Assembly (NCBI GenBank): GCA_002336915.1 | Contig: DDET01000059.1 | Location: forward strand, 1-16,919 | Source of the DNA: Bacteroidetes bacterium UBA1947 | Lineage (GTDB): Bacteria > Bacteroidota > Bacteroidia > Chitinophagales > Chitinophagaceae | Length of the DNA stretch: 16,919 nucleotides | Direction of reading: 5' to 3' | Made by a program: the position numbers and the translations under genes | The notes under the pieces: generated by a model | Database searches by the model: none | Told to the model about the DNA's origin: nothing | Seen by the model: only the letters and a program-made list of their open reading frames with translations | In this document: positions 1 through 7,962 of the stretch, in pieces | How positions within the stretch are numbered: position 1 is the stretch's first letter | Layout: each line of letters opens with the position of its first letter

Positions 1-113
1 TAATTGAAGGTGTAAAAACCACCATACCTTTCCACCAGCAGTTGATGCGCAATGAAGATTTCAGGAGTGGTAATTTCACCACCAAGTTTATCGAAAGCTT
101 TAAACTGGTATAG
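1..113 (+). CDS. accC: Biotin carboxylase subunit of acetyl-CoA carboxylase, C-terminal end (partial)
   Basis: Only the last 36 codons are present; the frame is open from base 3 to the TAG at 111-113. The peptide reads IEGVKTTIPFHQQLM, then a stretch containing NEDFRSGNF and TTKFIE. This pattern (GVKT, six residues, a hydrophobic helix, then (N/D)xxFxxGNxxTxF(I/L)E) is the usual C-terminus of AccC, the ATP-dependent biotin carboxylase of the first step of fatty-acid synthesis. The C-terminal domains of other biotin carboxylases, such as pyruvate or propionyl-CoA carboxylase, are similar, but the protein ends here with no biotin-carrier domain, which fits a free-standing subunit. The stop lies two bases before the rfbB start, so the two genes are probably cotranscribed. 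Confidence 0.8.
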   Translation, partial: IEGVKTTIPFHQQLMRNEDFRSGNFTTKFIESFKLV

Positions 114-115
114 GC

Positions 116-1165
116 ATGTCAGGGACATTGCTCATAACCGGTGGCGCAGGCTTTATAGGCTCTCACGTAGTCAGGCTATTTGTAAAAAAATACCCGGATT
201 ATAAGATAGTTAACCTTGATGCCCTTACCTATGCAGGGAATCTCGAGAATCTCAAAGATATTGAACATGAGCCTAATTACTCCTTTGTAAAGGCCGACAT
301 CACGGATGCCAAAGCCATGTATCAGCTATTCGAAGAGCATCAATTCGATGGCGTCATCCATCTGGCAGCCGAAAGCCATGTGGACCGCTCTATTACAAAC
401 CCCAATGCATTTCTCCTTACCAATATAATGGGCACAGCCAATTTACTAAACGCTGCCCGTTCAATATGGAAAGGCAATGCACAAGGCAAACGGTTCTACC
501 ATGTCTCTACAGACGAAGTATATGGTTCTTTAGGCGAAACAGGATACTTCCTGGAAACAACACCCTACGATCCGCAATCCCCCTACTCTGCTTCCAAGGC
601 ATCTTCCGATCATATAGTTCGTGCATACGGTAACACTTACGATTTCCCATTTGTGATTACTAATTGCTCCAACAACTATGGCCCTAACCAGTTCCCGGAA
701 AAACTGTTGCCCCTGTTCTTCAACAATATCAGGAACAACAAACCCCTCCCGGTCTATGGCGATGGAAAATATACCCGCGACTGGCTCTACGTTATAGACC
801 ATGCAAGAGCAATTGATCTTGTGTATCATGAAGGGAAAAGTGCAGAGACATACAATATAGGTGGCTTTAACGAATGGCAGAATATAGAGCTCGTGAAACT
901 GCTCTGCGCCAAGATGGATGAGAAACTGGGTCGTGAACCCGGCACTTCCGCCAAACTTATTACTTACGTGAAAGACCGTCCGGGGCATGATAAACGTTAT
1001 GCCATAGACGCCAATAAAATAAAGAACGAATTAGGCTGGACACCTTCCGTTACATTCGAGGAAGGTTTAAGCCTAACTATAGACTGGTATATGGCAAACG
1101 AAGAATGGCTGGATCATGTTACCTCAGGCGACTATCAGAAATACTATCAACAACAATATACTTAA
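116..1165 (+). CDS. rfbB: dTDP-glucose 4,6-dehydratase
   Basis: This enzyme converts dTDP-glucose to dTDP-4-keto-6-deoxyglucose, the second step towards dTDP-rhamnose and related deoxysugars. It is a 349-residue short-chain dehydrogenase of the extended type, the normal length for RfbB/RmlB. Visible motifs are the NAD-binding GGAGFIG at residues 9-15, HLAAESHVDRS at 82-92, the catalytic Thr-Asp-Glu triad at 132-134 (in STDEVYG), and YSASK with Tyr157 and Lys161. SNNYGPNQFPEK and the C-terminal DRPGHDKRYAID are also typical of the family. The ATG at 116 lies two bases after the accC stop and directly precedes a conserved N-terminus. rfbA follows after three bases. The epimerase and reductase (rfbC, rfbD) that would complete rhamnose are not in the window. 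Confidence 0.96.
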   Translation: MSGTLLITGGAGFIGSHVVRLFVKKYPDYKIVNLDALTYAGNLENLKDIEHEPNYSFVKADITDAKAMYQLFEEHQFDGVIHLAAESHVDRSITNPNAFLLTNIMGTANLLNAARSIWKGNAQGKRFYHVSTDEVYGSLGETGYFLETTPYDPQSPYSASKASSDHIVRAYGNTYDFPFVITNCSNNYGPNQFPEKLLPLFFNNIRNNKPLPVYGDGKYTRDWLYVIDHARAIDLVYHEGKSAETYNIGGFNEWQNIELVKLLCAKMDEKLGREPGTSAKLITYVKDRPGHDKRYAIDANKIKNELGWTPSVTFEEGLSLTIDWYMANEEWLDHVTSGDYQKYYQQQYT

Positions 1166-1168
1166 CCT

Positions 1169-2047
1169 ATGAAAGGCATCATACTCGCAGGCGGCTCAGG
1201 CACCAGGCTCTATCCCCTCACTATAGCAGTCAGCAAGCAGCTCATGCCCGTGTATGATAAGCCTATGATCTACTACCCGCTTTCTACGCTGATGCTGGCC
1301 GGCATCAACGAGATACTTATTATTACAACTCCAGAAGACCAACCGGCATTTAAAAAGCTATTAGGCGACGGTAAAGAAATAGGTTGCAGGTTCGAATATG
1401 TGATACAGGAAATACCCAACGGCCTGGCACAGGCTTTCGTACTGGGTGCCGATTTCATTGGTAAAGATCCTGTGGCGCTTATATTGGGCGATAATATTTT
1501 CTACGGTTCCGGCATGGGCACACTATTGAAAGAAAAAGTAAACCCCAACGGCGCCGTTGTATTTGCCTACCAGGTCAAAGACCCCGAGCGCTATGGCGTG
1601 GTTGAGTTCGATGATGATTTCAGGGTGCTAAGCATTGAGGAAAAGCCCGAAAAACCTAAATCACACTTTGCGGTGCCCGGTTTATATTTTTACGATAACA
1701 GTGTTGTAGAAATAGCAAAGAATATTAAACCTTCACACCGCGGCGAATACGAAATAACCGATGTGAATAAGACCTACTTGCAGAACGGCAAACTGGAAGT
1801 TGGCGTACTCGATCGCGGTACTGCCTGGCTGGATACCGGGACCTTCGATTCATTGCAGGAGGCAGGTCAATTCATAGAAGTAATAGAAAAGCGCCAGGGG
1901 CTTAAAGTGGGTTGTATCGAAGAGGTGGCCTACCGTTGCGGCTTCATTGATAAGAATCAATTGATAGCGCTCGGCGATAAATATATCAAGAGCGGCTATG
2001 GCTCATACTTACATGATGTTGCTGCGGAAGCTGTAAAGTACATCTAG
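1169..2047 (+). CDS. rfbA: Glucose-1-phosphate thymidylyltransferase
   Basis: This enzyme makes dTDP-glucose and pyrophosphate from dTTP and glucose-1-phosphate, supplying the substrate of the preceding gene product. The 292-residue protein matches the usual RfbA/RmlA length. It begins with the nucleotidyltransferase signature MKGIILAGGSGTRLYPLT (residues 1-18, with the GGSGTR phosphate loop), followed by SKQLMPVYDKPMIYYPLSTL. Further family motifs are LGDNIFYG, the EKP motif in SIEEKPEKPKS, GEYEITDVN, and GTAWLDTGT near the C-terminal third. Start and frame are unambiguous, and the gene is almost certainly transcribed with rfbB. The final TAG shares three of its bases with the stop of the converging glycosyltransferase gene, so there is no room for an ordinary terminator between them. 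Confidence 0.96.
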   Translation: MKGIILAGGSGTRLYPLTIAVSKQLMPVYDKPMIYYPLSTLMLAGINEILIITTPEDQPAFKKLLGDGKEIGCRFEYVIQEIPNGLAQAFVLGADFIGKDPVALILGDNIFYGSGMGTLLKEKVNPNGAVVFAYQVKDPERYGVVEFDDDFRVLSIEEKPEKPKSHFAVPGLYFYDNSVVEIAKNIKPSHRGEYEITDVNKTYLQNGKLEVGVLDRGTAWLDTGTFDSLQEAGQFIEVIEKRQGLKVGCIEEVAYRCGFIDKNQLIALGDKYIKSGYGSYLHDVAAEAVKYI

Positions 2048-3105
2048 ACAACACTCATCAAAATTTTAGCCCAAACCATGGAGTTATCCGGTGACGCTAT
2101 CTGCATACTACGTGCTCCCATTTTTAATAACTCTTTTGCATCCATTCCTATCATCTTCAATAAGACAGCTTTTATCTCATTGGTATTTCTACCATCGCAT
2201 ATATAGCCGTTTTCTCCTTCTTTTACATATACATGGCTTGCACCACATTGTTTGGACGCCAGTACGGGCATCCCGGCTGCAGCAAATTCCTGTATCACTG
2301 TACCCCATGGTTCTTCTGTGCTGAGCAAACAAAACACCCCCGCTTCCCCAATCAATTCCACGAGCTTGTCCTGCTGCAAAAAGCCCTTATACACAATCGC
2401 ATCTGACCTCATTTCAGGCTCATGTTCCATTGGCCCCTTCCCGGCTACCATCAATTTCCAGCCCGCCCGCTCCTCTTCACTCAGCGAACTGAACGCCTTT
2501 AATAATGGTCCGAACTTATAGGCTACCAGGCGGCCCACATATAAAAATGTCTTCGGGAAACTCTGTTCTTTCGGCTGCAGGAATCGTTCATAAGCTTTTT
2601 TAAAAAGGTCGGTATCCGGGGCGTAAAGATGGTCCAGTATATGTTTGTCATCAAAACCAAGCCTGCGCGCATATTCATGCTGTATAGGCCCGGGCACCCA
2701 GGCATAACTGAATATCGGCCTCAATGTAAATGGCGACATCACCGTATGCAGCCGCTGCTTCGGGAAGCCTTTCCATTGTGTGTCCATTCCCATTACAGTA
2801 GTCTTCCCGGCTTTCCGGAACTTCCTGCAGATCTTCAGGTAGTCCTTATCCATCCAGCCGGCAGCGTAGATAATATCAGGTCCAAATTCGTCCGCCATTA
2901 TGCTGAGCGACCCAATATCTGAACTACTCTTATCAATAAATATAACACCCTGCACATCCAGCCCTGTGGGCGATACGTCCGGCACAGGCCAATGCACCAC
3001 CATTATCGCGGCGTTAAATTGCGCCTTTAGCTGCCTTATCCCTGCTACAAGGAATGGCTGCGGGTGGGCGCAAAGGAAAAGTATACGAATTATACCGGCC
3101 GGCAT
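2044..3105 (-). CDS. Glycosyltransferase family 4-like protein
   Basis: A probable sugar transferase of the GT-B fold, family 4, with 353 residues and no signal peptide or membrane segment, so it should act on the cytoplasmic side in surface-polysaccharide assembly. The C-terminal half shows the GT4 hallmarks: FLYVGRLVAYKF around 187-198 (nucleotide-sugar domain start), VAGKGPMEHE around 220-229, and the E-x7-E motif EPWGTVIQE at 265-273 followed by AAAGMPVLAS. The N-terminal acceptor domain starts IRILFLCAHPQP. The ATG at 3105 is the first in a frame with a sensible family N-terminus. The donor and acceptor sugars cannot be read from the sequence. The gene points towards rfbA and is divergent from the second glycosyltransferase; the 121-base gap (3106-3226) between them must hold both promoters, but I see no exact consensus there. 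Confidence 0.88.
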   Translation of the reverse strand: MPAGIIRILFLCAHPQPFLVAGIRQLKAQFNAAIMVVHWPVPDVSPTGLDVQGVIFIDKSSSDIGSLSIMADEFGPDIIYAAGWMDKDYLKICRKFRKAGKTTVMGMDTQWKGFPKQRLHTVMSPFTLRPIFSYAWVPGPIQHEYARRLGFDDKHILDHLYAPDTDLFKKAYERFLQPKEQSFPKTFLYVGRLVAYKFGPLLKAFSSLSEEERAGWKLMVAGKGPMEHEPEMRSDAIVYKGFLQQDKLVELIGEAGVFCLLSTEEPWGTVIQEFAAAGMPVLASKQCGASHVYVKEGENGYICDGRNTNEIKAVLLKMIGMDAKELLKMGARSMQIASPDNSMVWAKILMSVV

Positions 3106-3226
3106 GGATTATCTTATATACTCATAAAAGTAGCGAACTTAAGCGGAGATTATATAGCGCCTGTTGTTCCCGTACTATATCTTTATTTGACTAAATTTAC
3201 AGGCACAAAGCAGGTATTTATCCTTG

Positions 3227-4366
3227 ATGAAAATATTTATTAATACCACAAACCTCAAACAAGGGGGAAGCCTGCAAGTCTCTGCATCTGTTATTCATGA
3301 ACTGGTAAAATTTTCTGGCCATGAATATCACATATTTTTATCGCCCCAGTTTGCTGCGCTCGTTGACACAGGTTCTTACCCTGTTAATTTCCATTTCTAC
3401 AATATCCCCAGCAACCCAATATCGTCTTTTAAGAACTTACTGGCCTTTCGCAAAAAGATGAGCGCATTTGAACGAGGGCTGAAGCCCGATTTCGTGCTCA
3501 CTATGTTTGGCCCTGCCCTGTGGAAACCGAATGCCCCGCATCTTGTAGGTTTTGCCAACGGCCTGTACTTATATGATAAGTCTAAATTCATACAGGATAT
3601 TTGGCTCAATACACCCTTAAAACGATTGTATTTTTACCTGCGCCGTTCCATCTTGCTATTTGAATTGAAAAGAGAAGCCTCCCTGATCTGGACCGAAACC
3701 CAACATGCCAAAAATGAGATAAACAAAGCGCTGAATTTTCCCGGTGGCAAAATTTTTGTAGTAAGTAACACCTATGGTATCGCATATAACAATGCCCCAA
3801 ACAGGGGAAATGCAAAAGAAATGAATGGCCCCTTTACATTTTTATATCTTACTGCCGACTATCCGCACAAGAATCTTGATATATTCAACCATTTGTTGCC
3901 GTTATTGAAAGAAAGGAATATCAACTGCCGCTTCAGGCTTACCCTTCCGGCTGAAGTTTTCCAAAAGCGCTTCCCCGCTTATCAAAACGATCCAATGCTC
4001 GTAAATATTGGCCCTATCTCACCATCGGATGGGCCAAAGGCCTACCATGAAGCTGATGCGCTTTTTTTCCCCTCGCTTATAGAAACTTTCTCGGCCAATT
4101 ACCCCGAGGCCATGATCTCGGGACGCCCGATAATTACCTCAGATCTCGATTTCGCCCATGATATTTGTATGGACGCAGCCTTATATTTCAACCCTTTTGA
4201 GCCTGGTTCCATCGCGGAAACAATAGAAACCCTTATAAACGATGCGGCTTTACGTCAAAAATTAGTTGAGAATGGTAAAAGGAGGGTGCTGGAATTTGAT
4301 ACTGCCACCAAAAGAGCAGAAAAATTATTAAATATCATGAAAGATTATTTAGTTAGCAATAGATAA
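3227..4366 (+). CDS. Glycosyltransferase family 4 protein
   Basis: A second GT-B glycosyltransferase, 379 residues from the ATG at 3227. A TTG lies directly in front at 3224, but the ATG is the better start because the protein then begins MKIFINTTNLKQGGSLQVS, a normal opening for this family. The nucleotide-sugar half has FTFLYLTADYPHKNLDIFN, a weakly conserved middle, and the E-x7-E motif ETFSANYPE at 286-294 followed by AMISGRPIITSDLDFAHDIC. The protein has few charged membrane-anchor features and is probably cytosolic or peripheral. Sugar and acceptor are unknown. It leads a same-strand run with two oxidoreductase genes (45 bases to the next one), which suggests joint synthesis and transfer of a modified sugar. 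Confidence 0.9.
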   Translation: MKIFINTTNLKQGGSLQVSASVIHELVKFSGHEYHIFLSPQFAALVDTGSYPVNFHFYNIPSNPISSFKNLLAFRKKMSAFERGLKPDFVLTMFGPALWKPNAPHLVGFANGLYLYDKSKFIQDIWLNTPLKRLYFYLRRSILLFELKREASLIWTETQHAKNEINKALNFPGGKIFVVSNTYGIAYNNAPNRGNAKEMNGPFTFLYLTADYPHKNLDIFNHLLPLLKERNINCRFRLTLPAEVFQKRFPAYQNDPMLVNIGPISPSDGPKAYHEADALFFPSLIETFSANYPEAMISGRPIITSDLDFAHDICMDAALYFNPFEPGSIAETIETLINDAALRQKLVENGKRRVLEFDTATKRAEKLLNIMKDYLVSNR

Positions 4367-4411
4367 GATAAATTAGCACTTAAATATCCCCTGGCAATAA
4401 TCAGAGACTGA

Positions 4412-5548
4412 ATGGCGTATGACTTCGAAAAAATGCCCCTGGCAATTAAATTTAAAAAGCTCTTCCGCTTTACTAAAATTTATGGTGTACGAAGGTCGGT
4501 AGTGAAGGCAGCAGGCAGGTTACAAAAGCCTATATTGAAACATCTGGTACTAGGCATTAGCCTGCCTAAGACGCGGTTTATCTCTGTTATCGGTTGCGGA
4601 CAATTCTCTTTCTCATCTGTTTGCTACTTTATATATTGGAAGTTGGGCGATGTATTTTTAAGCGCCTACGACCCTGATACTAAAAAAAGGGATGCACTTA
4701 CCAGCTTCTATGGTTTTAAGGGTAAAGCAGACAACTTTGAAGAGATCCTGGCACAACCGGGACTCAGTTTATTATACGTTGTGTCAAACCATGCATCACA
4801 TACACCTTATGCCATTGCATCTTTACAAAAAGGCATAGACACTTACATCGAGAAGCCGGTCAGCATCAGCTGGCAGCAATTTACCGATCTGAAGGAAGCT
4901 ATTAAGAACTCCCCTGCAAAGGTTTACGTAGGTTACAACAGACCCTACTCACCTGCTATAGAGAGGATCAGTTCCTCAATTGCTGCAAAGCAAAAACCAC
5001 TCTCACTTAGCTACTACATATCCGGCCATGTCATAGATGCCGGCCACTGGTATCGCGATGCCAATGAAGGCACCCGCATCTGCGGCAACCTCAGCCACTG
5101 GCTCGATCTGACCATATACCTGATGAACACAAGAGGTCATGTACCCTCCAAATACAAGGTACAGTTGGGATACGCCGATACTAACGAACCTGATGACAAT
5201 ATTTCTGTCAATATCACCACAGAGTACAATGACCTCGTAAATATTGTAATAACCTCCCGCACCGAACCATTTGAAGGGATCAACGAAACACTCAACCTGC
5301 AATGTGGCAATGTAATAGCCAAGGTGGATGACTTCAGGAAGCTCGCCATATGGGAAGACGATAAGCTATATAAGAAAAGCTACCGTCCCAAAGATGTAGG
5401 TCATAAAAAAGCCATACTACAGCCATTTCTGCCCGAAGATCAGCGCCGCGACTGGAGGGAGATCGAGCTATCCACCGCCCTTATGCTGCACATAACGGAT
5501 ATGGTCCGTAGCAAAGCCACCCAGGCCGAATTCGAATTGAACTTTTAA
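4412..5548 (+). CDS. Gfo/Idh/MocA family oxidoreductase
   Basis: An NAD(P)-dependent sugar oxidoreductase of 378 residues. The Rossmann domain begins late: ISVIGCGQFS lies at about 57-66, so residues 1-55 form an extra basic N-terminal segment (KFKKLFRF, GVRRSVVKAAGRLQKP) absent from ordinary family members. The third glycine of the usual GxGxxG is replaced (G61, G63, S66). The conserved EKP is at 147-149, the catalytic-domain motif GYNRPYSP at 174-181, and GNLSHWLDL at 225-233 carries the presumed catalytic His229. Family members oxidise or reduce ring carbons of sugars, often nucleotide-linked. It resembles the C-terminal half of the downstream fusion protein, including the EKP, GYNR/GFNR and (C/S)H(W/F)xDL motifs, so the two may be paralogues. 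A hairpin cluster follows the stop. Confidence 0.88.
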   Translation: MAYDFEKMPLAIKFKKLFRFTKIYGVRRSVVKAAGRLQKPILKHLVLGISLPKTRFISVIGCGQFSFSSVCYFIYWKLGDVFLSAYDPDTKKRDALTSFYGFKGKADNFEEILAQPGLSLLYVVSNHASHTPYAIASLQKGIDTYIEKPVSISWQQFTDLKEAIKNSPAKVYVGYNRPYSPAIERISSSIAAKQKPLSLSYYISGHVIDAGHWYRDANEGTRICGNLSHWLDLTIYLMNTRGHVPSKYKVQLGYADTNEPDDNISVNITTEYNDLVNIVITSRTEPFEGINETLNLQCGNVIAKVDDFRKLAIWEDDKLYKKSYRPKDVGHKKAILQPFLPEDQRRDWREIELSTALMLHITDMVRSKATQAEFELNF

Positions 5549-5596
5549 TGGTAGCCTTAGCACTGCCTTTTTTGCGGTCGGACGCATTCAGGGCAT

Positions 5597-5762
5597 ACTC
5601 CGTTAGGAGTTCCGTGTTTGTCGAAGTCTTATCCACCTCCAAGGACATAACATCAATTGCCCCGGCCTTTAGGCCGGGGAACAAAAACCCTTATAATCGG
5701 GCTTTAGCCCGATCCCTTGCATTACAACCACCGCCGGTAACATATCACCTCCCTTAGGAAGG
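5597..5762. repeat. Cluster of four REP-like hairpins with TTAG at each apex
   Basis: Four inverted repeats sit in the 263-base gap between the two oxidoreductase genes. The first is ACTCC-GTTA-GGAGT (5597-5610), a perfect 5-bp stem. The second has arms CCCCGGCC and GGCCGGGG around TTTA (5660-5679), a perfect 8-bp stem. The third has arms ATCGGGC and GCCCGAT around TTTA (5696-5713), a perfect 7-bp stem. The fourth is CCTCCC-TTA-GGAAGG (5748-5762), with one mismatch. Stems differ in sequence, but every loop contains TTA followed by G. The rest of the gap (5549-5596 and 5763-5791) shows nothing gene-like. The cluster could protect the upstream mRNA end, attenuate transcription into the fusion gene, or be REP-type mobile debris; the sequence alone does not decide. 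Confidence 0.75.
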
Positions 5763-5791
5763 CCGGGAAGGTTTATTCCTCTCGAAAAAAG

Positions 5792-5799
5792 TATATTTG
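5792..5799 (+). promoter_or_regulatory. Bacteroidota -7 promoter element ahead of the bi-domain oxidoreductase gene
   Basis: TATATTTG matches the Bacteroidota -7 consensus TAnnTTTG exactly. No clean -33 TTTG is present; the nearest candidate, GTTTA at 5771-5775, gives a short spacing. If used, transcription would start only a few bases before the ATG at 5812, giving an almost leaderless mRNA. It would let this gene be transcribed apart from the upstream oxidoreductase. Confidence 0.45.
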
Positions 5800-5811
5800 T
5801 CCCATCAAAGC

Positions 5812-7926
5812 ATGAAACAGATCATCCAGGACTTAAAGAACGGCGATACCATACTGGAAGAAGTACCTGCACCCGTGGTAAGACCGGGGCATATACTCAT
5901 ACGTACTACCCGCAGCCTTGTTTCGCTCGGTACCGAACGCATGCTGATAGAATTCGGCAAAGCCGGCTGGATCAATAAAGCCCGCCAGCAACCCGACAGG
6001 GTGAAAATGGTGCTCAACAAGATCAAAACCGATGGCCTCAAACCAACCATTGATACCATAGTAAACAAACTTGCCCAACCCATACCGCTTGGTTACAGCA
6101 ATGCGGGCGTGGTGATAGGCATCGGAAATGGTGTATCAGAATTCAAGATCGGTGATCGTGTCATCTCTAACGGCCACCATGCTGAGATAGTATCAGTGCC
6201 ACAAAATCTTGTAGCAAAAGTTCCCGATTCGGTAAGCGATGAAGAAGCTGCTTTTACCGTGCTCGGTGCCATCGGCCTCCAGGGCATGCGCCTTGCAGAA
6301 CCAACCTTTGGCGAAACGGTTGTGGTCGTAGGCCTCGGTTTAATAGGCCAACTCACCGCACAACTCTTAAAAGCTAACGGCTGCAAGGTTATTGGCCTTG
6401 ACTACGAAGAAGATAAAGTTTCGCTTGCAGATAGCCTTGGTATCACTACAGCAAACCCAGCTGTAAATGACCCGGTAAAATTCGTACAGTCATTAACCAA
6501 TAATGTAGGCGCCGACGCCGTTCTAATAACAGCATCAAATAAAGGCAACGACATAATAGCGCAAGCCGCAAACATGTCTCGTAAAAAAGGGCGTATCGTG
6601 CTTGTGGGTGTAATTGGACTTGAATTAAATCGCGCAGACTTTTTCGAAAAAGAACTTAGCTTCCAGGTTAGTTGCTCCTACGGCCCCGGCCGTTACGATC
6701 CCGGTTATGAGCAGAGCGGCAACGACTACCCTATCGGCTATGTACGCTGGACAGAAAAAAGAAATTTTGAAGCAGTACTCACTGCTATTGCTAATAAACA
6801 ACTCAATGTGCTCCCCCTTATATCGGAGCGTGTACCACTTGCCAACTACGCGCAGACATACAACAATATGTCCGCATCTAAAAGCATAGCCACCATCCTT
6901 GAGTATGCCAATGCCTCAACTGCTGACACAGTAACCTATAAAAGCAAAAGCTTCTCCGGGCAGAAAGGTGTGATAGGCATGATCGGTGCCGGCAATTTTA
7001 CAGGTGCGGTCATTTTACCCTCCCTAAAGAAAAATAACGAGAATATAAAAACTATTGCTAGCGCCAATGGCCTTTCCGCTGCCAGCCTCGCTAAGAAATT
7101 CGACATATCGAAAGCCACCAGCGATTACCACGAAGTGCTGAACGATACCGAGATCGATACTGTGTTTATTACCACCCGCCACGCACAGCACGCATCAATG
7201 ACCATAAATGCGCTCAAGGCAGGTAAGCATGTCTTCGTTGAAAAACCGCTTGCTATCAACAATGAAGAACTTGATGCACTTGTAGAGGCATACAACCAAA
7301 ACAAAACCACTGTCTCCGTAGGCTTCAATCGCCGCTTTGCCCCATTGGCGCAAAAGATGAAAAAGTTGCTGGGCAATACCGAAGCTCCAATGAATATCAT
7401 AGCTACAATGAATGCCGGGGCAATACCTGCCAACTCATGGGTACATGATATGGCATCAGGCGGCGGCCGCATCATTGGCGAAGCTTGTCATTTTATTGAT
7501 CTCTGTTCCTATCTCACGGGTTCAAATGTAAAAGCAGTCTGTATGAATGCAATGGGCACAAATCCCACCGAGGATACCGACAACGGCTCTATTTTGCTGC
7601 AATACGAAAATGGCAGTACTGCAGTAATAAACTACTTCTCAAACGGCAGCAAAATGTATGAGAAGGAACGCGTGGAAGTGTATAGTCAGGAACGTACACT
7701 TGTTATGGAAAACTGGCGAAAACTAACAGGCTACGGTTTCAATAATTTTTCCTCCATGTCCTCCAAACAAGACAAAGGCCATACTGAACAGTTTAAGCTG
7801 CTCATGAAAAGTATTAAGACCGGCGGTAATCCTATTATACCATTCACAGAACTGGTCAATACCACCCGTGCCACAATAGCCGCCATAGATAGCCTCAAAA
7901 ACGGCGCCTGGGTTCCTATCGCTTAA
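5812..7926 (+). CDS. Bi-domain oxidoreductase: MDR dehydrogenase fused to Gfo/Idh/MocA oxidoreductase
   Basis: A 704-residue fusion of two NAD(P)-dependent dehydrogenases. Residues 1 to about 370 are an MDR (alcohol dehydrogenase-like) domain: GYSNAGVV, EFKIGDRVISNG, and a Rossmann motif VVVVGLGLIG with GxGxxG at 174-179. The cysteines expected to bind catalytic zinc are not visible, so this half may be zinc-independent. From about 384 a second Rossmann fold begins (IGMIGAGNF, 388-396), followed by EKPLAIN from 477, GFNRRFAP, and GGGRIIGEACHFIDL at 550-564 with His560, all typical of Gfo/Idh/MocA enzymes. Such bi-domain proteins occur in polysaccharide clusters; the substrate is unknown. The ATG at 5812 is preferred over the TTG at 5797, which lies inside a -7 promoter element. 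A two-step oxidation and reduction of one sugar is an inference from the fusion. Confidence 0.9.
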   Translation: MKQIIQDLKNGDTILEEVPAPVVRPGHILIRTTRSLVSLGTERMLIEFGKAGWINKARQQPDRVKMVLNKIKTDGLKPTIDTIVNKLAQPIPLGYSNAGVVIGIGNGVSEFKIGDRVISNGHHAEIVSVPQNLVAKVPDSVSDEEAAFTVLGAIGLQGMRLAEPTFGETVVVVGLGLIGQLTAQLLKANGCKVIGLDYEEDKVSLADSLGITTANPAVNDPVKFVQSLTNNVGADAVLITASNKGNDIIAQAANMSRKKGRIVLVGVIGLELNRADFFEKELSFQVSCSYGPGRYDPGYEQSGNDYPIGYVRWTEKRNFEAVLTAIANKQLNVLPLISERVPLANYAQTYNNMSASKSIATILEYANASTADTVTYKSKSFSGQKGVIGMIGAGNFTGAVILPSLKKNNENIKTIASANGLSAASLAKKFDISKATSDYHEVLNDTEIDTVFITTRHAQHASMTINALKAGKHVFVEKPLAINNEELDALVEAYNQNKTTVSVGFNRRFAPLAQKMKKLLGNTEAPMNIIATMNAGAIPANSWVHDMASGGGRIIGEACHFIDLCSYLTGSNVKAVCMNAMGTNPTEDTDNGSILLQYENGSTAVINYFSNGSKMYEKERVEVYSQERTLVMENWRKLTGYGFNNFSSMSSKQDKGHTEQFKLLMKSIKTGGNPIIPFTELVNTTRATIAAIDSLKNGAWVPIA

Positions 7927-7962
7927 TAAAACTTATCTTCGCAGCCCATTACAGGAAAAAAT

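Noticed and set aside
530..988. Long open frame on the minus strand within rfbB, 152 codons
   Set aside because: It is antisense to a well-conserved gene and encodes no recognisable domain.
5548..5757. A 69-codon open frame overlapping the stop of the Gfo/Idh/MocA gene, and a 67-codon frame on the other strand
   Set aside because: Both read straight through the hairpin repeats and give low-complexity, repeat-derived peptides; no domain or start signal supports either.
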